Positions 8,221 through 16,247 of a stretch of DNA of 64,000 nucleotides are shown piece after piece (the stretch's first letter is position 1; each line of letters opens with the position of its first letter). The DNA comes from Bradyrhizobium iriomotense (GTDB lineage: Bacteria > Pseudomonadota > Alphaproteobacteria > Rhizobiales > Xanthobacteraceae): positions 1 through 64,000 of the forward strand of contig NZ_BSOW01000034.1 of NCBI RefSeq assembly GCF_030160715.1. Direction: 5' to 3'. Below the pieces are notes generated by a model. The model was not told the DNA's origin. It did no database searches and saw nothing but the letters and a program-made list of their open reading frames with translations. Position numbers and translations under genes: made by a program.

Positions 8221-8243
8221 GCCCCGTCCGTCACCGGCGGGGC
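8221..8243 (-). terminator. Rho-independent terminator candidate (minus strand)
   Basis: A GCCCCG/CGGGGC stem is followed on the minus strand by TTCTTGTTTTCT. It would end transcription coming from the minus-strand ORF at 8431-8613 and insulate the gene at 7972. Confidence 0.5.
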
Positions 8244-8430
8244 CCCGAAAATCCCTGTGCGCCTCGTTCAGCGCACGCGAAACATCCTTGGTTCACCCGC
8301 TCAAGGTGGACTGAATGGCAAAGCTGCAAAGCATGGCCGTGCGATTGAAGACGCGCATGTCGATGCTCCCAAGGTGACCGGATGCCGACCGCCCCAGGCA
8401 CGCTCCTGATCGAGCACGCGGGGCAGTTGT

Positions 8431-8613
8431 TCACTTGAAGACAAACAGACGGACAGGGTTCCGTCTGTGTGCCAATTCACAGATGCGGATAGATTCTTGA
8501 ATCAACAGGCGAGCGAAGCCGTCACGAGCGCAAGCGAGGTCAATTTGTTCTGCATCTGACTCGGCTTCGTTCTCAAGGAACGAATCGGAATCGCGAAAAT
8601 CAGTCGGCGGCAA
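8431..8613 (-). CDS. Possible 60-residue acidic protein with TTG start
   Basis: The ORF reads MPPTDFRDSDSFLENEAES and continues into an amphipathic helix (DLACARDGFARLLIQESIRICEL) with a basic end. The only start in frame is TTG and I see no strong ribosome-binding site. Support comes from its protein-like composition and a minus-strand terminator 190 bases downstream. I cannot name a family, and it could be spurious. Confidence 0.35.
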   Translation of the reverse strand: MPPTDFRDSDSFLENEAESDAEQIDLACARDGFARLLIQESIRICELAHRRNPVRLFVFK

Positions 8614-8652
8614 GTCTTAACGTTTCATTCCTCTTGAAGGCGCCTGCCCGCC

Positions 8653-10059
8653 TCAGGGGATCTCGTACACCGACATTTTGTCCGCGATGCCGCTCAGCGC
8701 CACGCTGCGGCGCGTCGGTGTCAACCCGCCCGCCTCGAGCAGCGTCCGCGTGTCGGAATGCTCCACCACCTGCTCCGTCACCACGATCGCGCGCGAGGCG
8801 GCAAGGCCCTGGACGCGCGAGGCGATGTTGACGGTCTGGCCAAAATAGTCCTGCTGGCCGTTGAGCGTGACCGCCAGGCACGAGCCCTCGTGGATGCCCA
8901 TCTTGAGCAGCAGGCCCTGATACTGGCGCTCGGCGCCGAGCTCGCTCATCGCCTCGCGCATGCGGATGGCGGCGGCGATGGCACGGTCGGGCGTCTCGAA
9001 GGTCGCCATCACGGCATCGCCAATCGTCTTCACGATGGCGCCCCGCTCGGAGGCGATGATCTCCTGCAACAGGCGGAAATGCTCATTGACGAGATCGAAG
9101 GCGACGAGGTCGCCGACATGCTGGTAGAGCCCGGTGGAGTCCCGCAAATCTGAGAACAGGAAGGTCAGACTGAGGATCTTCAGGCGTTGGCCGATGGCGA
9201 GCGTCTCGGTGCGGTAGAGATCGCGAAACGTCTGGTTGGTGAGGAGGCGCTTTGCGGTCAGCGCCGGCTTGCGCCGCGTCAGGAGCGCGTCGAGCGCGGG
9301 GTTCGCGACCCAGACCGCCGGCAGCACACGGCCATCGGTGCGGTTGTCCAGCGCCAGCCGCAGCGGCCCGGGGCGCAACGTGATCGCCTCGGTGGGCGTC
9401 TCGGCCTTGTTGAAGATCATCGAGAGGTTTTGCCGCTCGCTGGTCTCCTCGCCCTTGATCTCGAGGAACTGGGCTGTATGCGTCACCGGATCGAACACGA
9501 TCAACGTGCCTTCCGGAACGTGCAGGGACAGGATGGCGCGCTCGCCCGGCGGCAGATCGAAGGTCTCGAGCGTGACTTCGCGCAGCAGCGTCTCCAGATC
9601 GGGCGGAAGCTCGATCGCCGAGCTCCAGAAGATCTGGCGATAGTAATCGGCCAGCGGCAATTCGTCGGGATTGTGGGCCGCGATCTTGCGCACGCGCGGG
9701 CTGATCGTGAAGGTCACCTCGACCAGGTTGTCGAGCGTCGTCTCATAACCCGCGGCGCAGAAGGCGCAATGATAATGCGGGCTGTTGAGGGTCTTCAGGC
9801 TCTTGTTGGCGGACAGGACGCCGGCGCAGCTCGGGCAGATCACGCTCCAGGTCATCTCCGCCATGCCGAGCTGCACCGCATGCAGCAGGCCTGCGACGAC
9901 GCGCTCCTCATCGAGGCCGGCGTTCGCAGCGAGGTCCAGCGCGTTCATGCGGTTCAAGGCATGGTCCGGCGCCTCCCGCACCATGCGCTCGAGCATATCG
10001 ACGACGCCCTCGTCGGCCGACTGACGCAACACGCCAAACAGGGTTTCGATTTCGCTCAT
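8653..10059 (-). CDS. Class III adenylate/guanylate cyclase with N-terminal Cys4 region
   Basis: This 468-residue protein has a C-terminal class III nucleotide cyclase domain (about 295-465). It shows FSDLRDSTGLY (metal Asp304) and KTIGDAVMATF (second metal Asp348), the paired aspartates of active cyclases. The N-terminal half resembles the DUF5939-type regulatory region and holds two CxxC pairs (Cys75/78 and Cys98/101), which probably bind zinc. It would convert ATP or GTP to a cyclic nucleotide in the cytoplasm. The ATG at 10059 (MSEIETLFGVL) is preferred over an upstream one that reads low-complexity Arg-rich sequence. Confidence 0.87.
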   Translation of the reverse strand: MSEIETLFGVLRQSADEGVVDMLERMVREAPDHALNRMNALDLAANAGLDEERVVAGLLHAVQLGMAEMTWSVICPSCAGVLSANKSLKTLNSPHYHCAFCAAGYETTLDNLVEVTFTISPRVRKIAAHNPDELPLADYYRQIFWSSAIELPPDLETLLREVTLETFDLPPGERAILSLHVPEGTLIVFDPVTHTAQFLEIKGEETSERQNLSMIFNKAETPTEAITLRPGPLRLALDNRTDGRVLPAVWVANPALDALLTRRKPALTAKRLLTNQTFRDLYRTETLAIGQRLKILSLTFLFSDLRDSTGLYQHVGDLVAFDLVNEHFRLLQEIIASERGAIVKTIGDAVMATFETPDRAIAAAIRMREAMSELGAERQYQGLLLKMGIHEGSCLAVTLNGQQDYFGQTVNIASRVQGLAASRAIVVTEQVVEHSDTRTLLEAGGLTPTRRSVALSGIADKMSVYEIP

Positions 10060-10262
10060 GCGATGATGTGACCTCAGGGAATGCCGGGCAGAGCGCCGCC
10101 TCCCATCAGGTATGCCGGGAGCGGCAAGGCACAAGCGGTATCATGTGATTGCTGCGTCGCGATGTCAGCACATTTCCGTGCCCGGCCGGGGCGGAGCGAC
10201 TTGATTTACCCGGATACGAACCTACGGTGCGCCTCGCCCGCACGGGCTCAAGAGGATGAATG

Positions 10263-10613
10263 ATGACTGACGCCACGAAATGCCCCGCCTGCAACTCCGA
10301 GCACGCCTATCAGGATCGCGATCTCTGGGTCTGCCCGGAATGCGGCCACGAATGGAGCACTGCTGCAGATGCAGTCGCGGACGCCGCGACCGAGGCGGGC
10401 GTGCGCGATGCCAACGGCAATGCGCTTGCCGACGGCGACAGCGTCATCGTGATCAAGGATCTCAAGATCAAGGGATCGTCAGCGGTCGTCAAAGGCGGCA
10501 CCAAGGTCAGGAACATCCGCCTCCAGGACGCGACCGACGGGCACAACATCGCCTGCAAGATCGACGGCATCGGCGCGATGAATTTGAAGTCGGAGTTCGT
10601 GCGAAAGGCGTAA
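10263..10613 (+). CDS. yjdM: YjdM/PhnA-like zinc-ribbon protein
   Basis: This 116-residue protein has an N-terminal zinc ribbon ([12 protein letters not shown] and CPECGHEW) and the conserved C-terminal domain with [17 protein letters not shown] and GTKVRNIRL. It belongs to the YjdM family, historically called PhnA of the alkylphosphonate region, although it is not phosphonoacetate hydrolase. Its biochemical role is not settled. AGAGGA at 10251-10256 is best spaced for the second of two adjacent ATGs (10263). It is followed by a small membrane-protein gene 33 bases downstream. Confidence 0.9.
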   Translation: MTDATKCPACNSEHAYQDRDLWVCPECGHEWSTAADAVADAATEAGVRDANGNALADGDSVIVIKDLKIKGSSAVVKGGTKVRNIRLQDATDGHNIACKIDGIGAMNLKSEFVRKA

Positions 10614-10646
10614 AGCCGGCCAAGGACCAGCGAAGCGAGGACGATC

Positions 10647-10820
10647 ATGAACGGCAATCGCTACTATGGAGTTCGGGTCGAGGGCGCGAAATATGGCGTG
10701 GGCTTCGGTTCGGCCCTCGCCATCGCGATCTCCTACACCAAGAACCATTCGATCCTGTGGGCGATCATCCACGGCATCCTGGGCTGGCTCTACGTGATCT
10801 ACGCCGCGCTGTTCGGCTGA
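10647..10820 (+). CDS. 57-residue membrane protein
   Basis: This small gene is preceded by GCGAGGA seven bases before ATG. The product begins MNGNRYYGVRVEGAKYGVGF, with two short hydrophobic stretches (GSALAIAISYT and ILWAIIHGILGWLYVIYAALFG) that fit two closely spaced membrane helices. Similar tiny proteins with a YxVxxGxKYG-like start and HxILGWxYVIY end occur in rhizobia. It probably shares a transcript with the yjdM-like gene. Function unknown. Confidence 0.7.
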   Translation: MNGNRYYGVRVEGAKYGVGFGSALAIAISYTKNHSILWAIIHGILGWLYVIYAALFG

Positions 10821-10901
10821 TCGGCCCCTTCGGCCGAAGGATCCCTGTTTACAATACTTCGGATTTACGGTATTTCTACTATCTGGACCGAGAAGCAATC
10901 G

Positions 10902-11015
10902 GTAGCCCGGATGAGCGAAGCGACATCCGGGGAGGTTCGTTGCAATAGTCCCGGATATCGCGGAGCCTGTCATCAGGCGGCGCTTCGCGCCGACCCGTTG
11001 GCTCATCCGGGCTAC
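10902..11015. repeat. Intergenic repeat, GTAGCCCGGATGAGC family
   Basis: The ends GTAGCCCGGATGAGC and GCTCATCCGGGCTAC are perfect 15-base inverted repeats. The interior contains a second pair (ATCCGGG and CCCGGATAT) and an extra GGCGGCGCTTCGCGCC hairpin. Confidence 0.85.
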
Positions 11016-11027
11016 ACGCCGCTCTTG

Positions 11028-11192
11028 CTACTTCAAAGCGGTCGCAAGCGCGGTGAGCTTCTCAATCAGATTGGTGCCGAGCGCATAGATGACCTCGATG
11101 ATGGCCAGCGCGATGCCGGCGGCGATCAAGCCATACTCGATCGCGGTTGCCCCGGACTCGTCAGCAATGAATTTCTTGAAAATGCGCTTCAA
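11028..11192 (-). CDS. Flp/Fap-type IVb pilin
   Basis: This encodes 54 residues starting at a TTG preceded by GGAAAGGAAAC. The short basic leader KRIFKKFIADESG leads into the Flp signature GATAIEYGLIAAGIALAII. Prepilin peptidase would cut at the Gly-Ala junction, leaving the Glu-Tyr motif near the mature N-terminus. Flp pilins build Tad pili for adhesion. No cpa/tad assembly genes are in the window, so this is an orphan copy. An in-frame ATG at 11222 is possible but would give an atypically long leader. Confidence 0.88.
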   Translation of the reverse strand: MKRIFKKFIADESGATAIEYGLIAAGIALAIIEVIYALGTNLIEKLTALATALK

Positions 11193-11480
11193 CGTCGTTT
11201 CCTTTCCGGTTGTGCGAGGCATTGCCTGCTCGTAACCGGATAGGGCATGCAATCTGCGATTGAGTTAAGTCGGTTCCGTCAATTTGATGAAAGCCCGTGT
11301 TGCTCCATTGCAACAATGCAGATTTCGCAGACGGCGCGTCCTGAACGCGGATCCCTGCCCGGCGTTCATCCTGCCCAATCTCATCACACGGCCGCCACGC
11401 CAGCGACAAGCCGCAATCGCGATTTCAGCGCAAACACGGCGGAGGTTGGCTGCTTCATCGATTTGGGGAGTCATTTTGTA

Positions 11481-12014
11481 ATGTTGAGTGCGGACCAGAC
11501 CAAGCCGACCGGAAAATCCGGCCAGCGCAACCGGAAGAAAAAGACCAAGCAGACCAAGGCCGACGAGCAGCATGCAGCCACGGCGGATCAGTTGCAGGAT
11601 GATCCCGCGCCGGAGCTCAGCCAGGCGGCCGAGCTGGAGACGGGCGGAGACCTCGATCCGCAGCTCCCGTCGACGGAAGTTTCTGCCATCGAGACAGCAA
11701 ACGCGCCGGCCGCCTCGATGGAACTCGTCCCGGTCAATGTTCAGGCGATTGCAGAGGCCTATGGCGACTACACAAGGAAGTCGCTTGAACACGCATGGTC
11801 CTTCATCGGGAAGCTCGCGAGCGCGCGCTCACCCGCGGAGGCGCTGGAGCTTCAGATGGAATTCGCCAGGCAGGCGTGTGAAACCTTCATCGCAGAAACG
11901 CAGAAGATCGCCGACCTGCAAAGCCAATTGGTCAAACAGAGGGTCGGCAATTTTGAGGGCTTCGTGGCCAGGATCACCCAGACCACGCTGGAAGTCCGTG
12001 CAACACGCCACTAG
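11481..12014 (+). CDS. Phasin family protein
   Basis: This 177-residue protein has a disordered N-terminal half rich in Lys, Thr and Gln (KKKTKQTKADEQ) and a helical phasin domain at about 80-175. That domain includes YGDYTRKSLEHAWSFIGKLASARSPAEALELQ and FARQACETFIAETQKIADL. Phasins coat polyhydroxyalkanoate granules and control their size and number. The ATG at 11481 follows GGGGAG ten bases upstream; earlier in-frame starts read sequence without family character. Confidence 0.85.
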   Translation: MLSADQTKPTGKSGQRNRKKKTKQTKADEQHAATADQLQDDPAPELSQAAELETGGDLDPQLPSTEVSAIETANAPAASMELVPVNVQAIAEAYGDYTRKSLEHAWSFIGKLASARSPAEALELQMEFARQACETFIAETQKIADLQSQLVKQRVGNFEGFVARITQTTLEVRATRH

Positions 12015-12064
12015 CTGGTAGTCCAGTATCGGACAGCGCATGGCCGTGAGGCTCGCGCCAAAAA

Positions 12065-12090
12065 GAGAGACCGCCCGAAAGCGGTCTCTC
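12065..12090 (-). terminator. Rho-independent terminator (minus strand)
   Basis: A perfect 10-base stem GAGAGACCGC/GCGGTCTCTC has a six-base loop. On the minus strand it is followed by TTTTT, as expected for the end of the transcript from the gene at 12131. On the plus strand no T-run follows, so it serves the phasin gene only weakly. Confidence 0.8.
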
Positions 12091-12130
12091 ATCCCCGGGA
12101 TCAAGGGGACCGGATCCTGGGGGACTTAAG

Positions 12131-12610
12131 TTAAGCGCTTTCTGCTATCTGCTCCTGCTCCGCCAGCTCGTCTTCCTCCGTGGAGGAAACACTGCCCGCG
12201 GCTTCCATTCTGCGCTTCACCTGCTCGCACGTCTTGCGGACGTCCTCGGTGAACAGGGCGCATTCTTCGATCCTTTTGAAGATCTTGCGTCCTTCTTCAC
12301 GGTAACCCGCAGCCGTTTCGCGCATATACGCGATCGCATCGTGCACCTGGGCCGTCAGCTCCTCGCATTTTCGCGCGGCGCCGATCAACTCGGCTCCCAT
12401 CGCCTCAATTTCCTTCGCGGCCGATTCATAGTCGCGAATGACCGCCTCTGCGCTGAGGGCACCTACGCGCGTGACCCCCTCCGTGTGCTCAACATAATCA
12501 GGCAATGCAATTGAAGCTAATGAACTCCCCTGACGAACCGTCGCAATGTCCGCCTCAAGTTGAACGAGATTCACCGAGTCCTTTCTTCGCAATTGTTCGA
12601 CACCTGCCAT
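12131..12610 (-). CDS. Helical coiled-coil protein, unknown function
   Basis: This 159-residue protein is almost entirely helical with heptad-like patterns (EAVIRDYESAAKEIEAMGAELIGAARKCEELTAQ and KIFKRIEECALFTEDVRKTCEQVKRRMEA). It has no signal or membrane segment. The C-terminus is acidic (STEEDELAEQEQ). The ATG at 12610 (MAGVEQL) is chosen over an upstream one. It ends at a strong terminator. I do not recognise a named family. Confidence 0.65.
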   Translation of the reverse strand: MAGVEQLRRKDSVNLVQLEADIATVRQGSSLASIALPDYVEHTEGVTRVGALSAEAVIRDYESAAKEIEAMGAELIGAARKCEELTAQVHDAIAYMRETAAGYREEGRKIFKRIEECALFTEDVRKTCEQVKRRMEAAGSVSSTEEDELAEQEQIAESA

Positions 12611-12771
12611 AGGTAGGTTCTCCCCGATACGCGCCCCGGCCAACCCCAACGCACCCAGTGTATTACGGGGGCAACTCGCGTTCTAACTGTATATGCGCTT
12701 GACTGCCTCAAGCTTGCCGTATTCTCGCGACGTCCAGCGAAACACCCGCAGATCATGACGCCTGCAACCGC

Positions 12772-13575
12772 TCAACCTGTCGGGGCAACGAGGCAAAGCT
12801 CCTCCGATCCCGTTTGATGCGTGCGCGCGAGCACCGTAAACACATGATCGACCGCCAGCCGAACCGCCGCCTCGACCGTTGTTCCCTTCGCAAGCCCCGC
12901 CGCCACGAGCCCCGACAAGAGATCCCCCGTCCCGCACGGCCGGATAGGCAGCCGCGCCGTCGCAAAGCGCGACAGTTTTTCACCCTGGCAGAGGATCGTC
13001 TCCACCTGCCCCGCTTGCGTGTCGGCAAGCGTGCAACCGGTCGCGATGACGCCTCGCGGGCCCTGCGCCGCGATGGCAGCGCTCGCGGCGAGCAAGCCCG
13101 ATGCGTCCTTGATTGCGATCCCTGATAGAAGTTCCAGTTCGAACTGGTTCGGCGTGATGAAGGTCGCGGCCGGCACCAGCCGCTCGCGGATCACATCCAA
13201 AATGCCGTCGGCGACGTAGACCTTGCCGTCGTCCCCGATCACGGGGTCGCAGAGGTAGATAAGCTTTGGATTTCGTCGCAGCGCGCGCTCGACGAAATCG
13301 GCGATGACCTCCGCGTTCGCAGGCGAGCCGAGATAACCGGTGAGAAGGACGCTTCCCCGCTCGATGAGGCCACGCTCCTCGACGCCGAGCAGAAGATCGG
13401 CCACCAGGTCCACGTCCAGCACGCGTCCGCGCAACGTCGGATAGCGCGGATGGTTCGACAGCAATGTCGTCGGCACCGCCGCGACATTCACGCCCTCCGC
13501 CTGCATGGGATAGACGGCGGCCGAGTTGCCGACATGGCCATGAACGACCTGGCTTTGAATGGAGACGACGAGCAT
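12772..13575 (-). CDS. pdxY: Pyridoxal kinase
   Basis: This 267-residue ribokinase-fold kinase phosphorylates pyridoxal to PLP in the vitamin B6 salvage pathway, using ATP. Family marks are VVSIQSQVVHGHVGNSAA at the N-terminus, LIYLCDPVIGDDGKVYV, FITPNQFELELLSG and the anion-hole motif GTGDLLSGL with the catalytic Asp. Length fits PdxY/PdxK. The ATG begins the conserved first strand. It stands alone, with a long gene-free region upstream. Confidence 0.92.
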   Translation of the reverse strand: MLVVSIQSQVVHGHVGNSAAVYPMQAEGVNVAAVPTTLLSNHPRYPTLRGRVLDVDLVADLLLGVEERGLIERGSVLLTGYLGSPANAEVIADFVERALRRNPKLIYLCDPVIGDDGKVYVADGILDVIRERLVPAATFITPNQFELELLSGIAIKDASGLLAASAAIAAQGPRGVIATGCTLADTQAGQVETILCQGEKLSRFATARLPIRPCGTGDLLSGLVAAGLAKGTTVEAAVRLAVDHVFTVLARTHQTGSEELCLVAPTG

Positions 13576-14136
13576 GTGCGCGCAGGGGGTCCGTCAGTTC
13601 GGGATGGAACGATATCAGGTCGATTGCGCCATGACGATGATACCTTTCGCGAGCGTTCCGCGCGTTAAGCTTTCGTATTAAGCGAAACCACAGGTTCCGG
13701 CGCGGGAACTCTTTTTTTCGTCACACGTCCGCACAAAATTGGCGTAAGATGAGGGCGACCGGGCAGGACTTTGCATCTCGAGCGGATTTTCAAATCCCGG
13801 GGCTGGCTCTTTGCGATACCAACTTTGATTGGCTCTGCGCGTTCAGACTCAAAAGGCCGCTCCTCGGGCGGCCTTTTTTGATCCGCACCCCGCGAACATC
13901 ATCTCCTGCGTGCGTCCTCATCGCAAACTAACTTGCGATCCTGCGCGAGACTGCCCTTAGCAGAACGCCGGCAGGAGCCTCATGGAACCCGCGCGTGTCC
14001 GCCGGGTCACACTCGCCGCGAAAAGCACTGCACTCGCCTTTTGCGCCATTGCGCCGCCATATCCTCGCCCGAACAATTGCTGCGTCGCATGCTTGGCTGT
14101 TGCATCGGGTTCCGGCTGGAGCCTTTGGAGGCTGGG
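13576..14136. other. 561-base gene-free region with possible small RNA
   Basis: No protein-coding gene is supported here. The region contains a strong plus-strand terminator at 13851-13879 that has no gene in front of it, and a TAAGAT element at 13745-13750 about 100 bases upstream that could be a -10 box. Together these hint at a short transcript of roughly 120 bases. Downstream of the terminator lies leader sequence for the peptidase gene at 14137. Confidence 0.4.
13851..13879 (+). terminator. Rho-independent terminator
   Basis: The stem AAAAGGCCGC/GCGGCCTTTT with a seven-base loop runs into a six-T tract. No plus-strand gene precedes it, so it may end a small RNA. Confidence 0.8.
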
Positions 14137-15462
14137 ATGGTGAACGATCAGCGATCTCTCATCGTGGCGGTGTCGTGCCCTGCGGCGGTTCTCGCGGGCT
14201 CCTTCGCACTCTGGCTTGCCACGGTCGCCCCGTCGGCGATCCAGAACAGCAGCGCCAACGTCGCTGCGGACTCTCCCGCATCAGCTCTCGCCGCGCACAG
14301 CGAACTTGCCGACGTGCCGCGCGCTGCGATCGTGAGCGAGCCCGTCGCCGTCATCGAGGTGCCGACGATCGGACTTCCGGCAGTGAACACGACGACCGAC
14401 GTGACACCAGCCACGGCCACACCCGAACCAATCATCAAGCTTGCATCGGCCGATCCCGTGCAAATGCTGCCGGCGGAAGCGTCGCCGCCGCTCGCAAGCT
14501 CAAGCACGCCGGAGCCCGTCACCACCTCGGAGACGCACGAGCCGGCCGTCAAGCTCGCTTCCGCCGATCCGACCGACGTGCTGCCTGCGGAGACGCCGCC
14601 GCTCGCCGCAGCGAGCGCGAGCATGCCGGAGCCCGTCGTGACCGAAGCGAAGGCGATCACGAGCGAAAGTCCGGATCCGCTCGAAGCCGTCGATGAATGC
14701 CTCGTCGTCGACGTCTGCATCGACCGCTATCTCTGGACGCTCTATCAGCGCACGCCCAAGGAGGACTCGATCAAGGTGCAGGACCGCCGCAGCGTCACGA
14801 TCAAGCGGCGCGGCAGGATGGTGTCGGTCATGCGGAGCTTCACCAAGCTCGTCGACGAGGATTTTGCCTGGAAGGATCCGAAGGCCGCGGACAAGGCCGG
14901 CATGTCGCTGATGGATTACGTGATCGGCGGCATGGATCGCAGCTTCAAGCTGAAACTCTATCACACGCTGCACGCGGCGGAGGCCGCAGGTCTGTCGCCC
15001 GGCATCACCAGTGCCTTCCGCGACGACTACCGCCAGGCGATCGCAAGCGGCCTGAAGGCCGCCTCCAACCGGTCGTATCATGGCGGCAGCTCTCGCGGCG
15101 GCTACGGCCATGGGCTCGCCGCCGACATCGTGAGTGTCAAGGGCGAGAACCGCGCGCAACGCTGGGTCTCCACCGAAGTGCTGTGGAAGTGGGTCGATGC
15201 CAACGGCAAGGCGCTCGGCATCGGACGGCCCTATCTCGACCACGATCCGCCGCATGTCGGCCCAATCGACGGCCAGGAATACGTCTCCCGCCGCGGTGGC
15301 GCGACGTCCAAGCAGGCCGCAGCCGAGGCAAGGCCGCATAAGAAAGTGGCTGCAAGAAAGCTTGCGGCCTCACGCGCGGCCAAGCGGACAGCCGCGCGTG
15401 AGACGCGCGGCGCTGCGAAACAGCCGCAAGCAGCCCGAGCCTCGAAGGTGGGTACGAGCTGA
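14137..15462 (+). CDS. Peptidase M15-like (VanY/DD-carboxypeptidase fold) envelope protein
   Basis: This 441-residue protein has an N-terminal membrane anchor or signal (about 9-30), a Pro/Ala/Ser linker, and a C-terminal zinc-peptidase-like domain at about 190-390. Zinc-ligand style motifs are visible: SYHGGSSRGGYGHGLAADIV and DHDPPHVGPIDG. The linker holds a duplicated segment (KLASADP..LPAE twice). The tail is very Lys/Arg/Ala-rich. M15-type enzymes trim peptidoglycan stem peptides. The ATG at 14137 follows TTGGAGG. Catalytic competence is inferred, since the M15 SxHxxGxAxD spacing is altered by a Gly/Ser insertion. Confidence 0.72.
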   Translation: MVNDQRSLIVAVSCPAAVLAGSFALWLATVAPSAIQNSSANVAADSPASALAAHSELADVPRAAIVSEPVAVIEVPTIGLPAVNTTTDVTPATATPEPIIKLASADPVQMLPAEASPPLASSSTPEPVTTSETHEPAVKLASADPTDVLPAETPPLAAASASMPEPVVTEAKAITSESPDPLEAVDECLVVDVCIDRYLWTLYQRTPKEDSIKVQDRRSVTIKRRGRMVSVMRSFTKLVDEDFAWKDPKAADKAGMSLMDYVIGGMDRSFKLKLYHTLHAAEAAGLSPGITSAFRDDYRQAIASGLKAASNRSYHGGSSRGGYGHGLAADIVSVKGENRAQRWVSTEVLWKWVDANGKALGIGRPYLDHDPPHVGPIDGQEYVSRRGGATSKQAAAEARPHKKVAARKLAASRAAKRTAARETRGAAKQPQAARASKVGTS

Positions 15463-15483
15463 GCGGGTAACTGGGTAGTCCCG

Positions 15484-15864
15484 CTATCTCTGCGGCACCG
15501 GCGCCGGCGGCCGCAGCGACGACCGAGGTGCACCGGCGGGCTTCGATGATTTCGCCGCCGCGCGCGGCTTGCCGGCAGGCGGGCTGTCGACGCTCTCCAG
15601 ATATGCGGCGAGCGCCTTCGCCGAGTCCGCGCTGCTCGCATAATGGTCCTTCAGGAACCAGTAGAGCGTGAAGCTGAAGCGCCCCTTGGCAAGCCCGCGC
15701 GGGCTGCGGTGGCAGCTCGCACAACCATCGGCAAACAGTTTTTGCGGTGGCTTGCCCTCGTCGAGATTCTGCGCGCGTGCAATTGTCGCCGTCAGCAGGA
15801 TCGCTGCGGCCACGCCAAACAGGGGCGCGATGAACCCGCGCCCCGATCGATCAGATGACGTCAA
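15484..15864 (-). CDS. Small c-type cytochrome without a visible Met ligand
   Basis: This 126-residue protein has a signal peptide (about 1-31), a haem-binding CASCH motif (Cys48, Cys51, His52) and a Pro/Ala/Lys-rich tail from about 95. No methionine occurs after the haem motif, so the usual sixth ligand is missing; His74 (KDHYASS) could replace it. It would be exported by Sec and matured by the Ccm system. The start is TTG, preceded by AGGGAAC; no other start is in frame ahead of the signal peptide. Confidence 0.8.
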   Translation of the reverse strand: MTSSDRSGRGFIAPLFGVAAAILLTATIARAQNLDEGKPPQKLFADGCASCHRSPRGLAKGRFSFTLYWFLKDHYASSADSAKALAAYLESVDSPPAGKPRAAAKSSKPAGAPRSSLRPPAPVPQR

Positions 15865-15894
15865 AATTGTTCCCTACCCCCATCAAGCGCCCGA

Positions 15895-16086
15895 TCAGGC
15901 CGCCAGCAGCGCCTCGAACTCGGCTGGCGCGTAGGCCTTGCCATCCTGGTCGGTGATCACGACCTGCCAGCCTTCGCTCGCCCACACCCGCGCTTTCGCC
16001 ACGATCACGAGCCGGCTCTCACGCTCGAACCTATACGTCTCATTGTCGCGTTCTGCGACCATCTTGTAAGCCACGATCGTCCCCAT
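15895..16086 (-). CDS. Small conserved protein, unknown function
   Basis: This encodes 63 residues from the ATG at 16086 (MGTIVAYKMVAERDNETYRFERESRLVIV). The pattern of short strands and the end VITDQDGKAYAPAEFEALLA suggest a compact beta-rich domain. An upstream in-frame extension is Arg/Cys-rich and is rejected. It is found downstream of another small gene on the same strand. Family not recognised. Confidence 0.65.
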   Translation of the reverse strand: MGTIVAYKMVAERDNETYRFERESRLVIVAKARVWASEGWQVVITDQDGKAYAPAEFEALLAA

Positions 16087-16247
16087 CGCACGTCCCCGCA
16101 CCCGCCTCTCAGGTGCCAGCGGGCTTTGGCGGCAATTCGCCGGGAGCATGGCAATTTGGTGCCGTCCAAAACATCGTGCAGCCTCGCGACCGCCGCCGCG
16201 GCACGCGAAACCGTCACGTAATGGATGTTTGGCGCGCTGGGCGGCGG

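Noticed and set aside
13749-13931. A 60-residue plus-strand ORF
   Set aside because: It spans the strong terminator at 13851-13879, so it is not likely to be translated in full.
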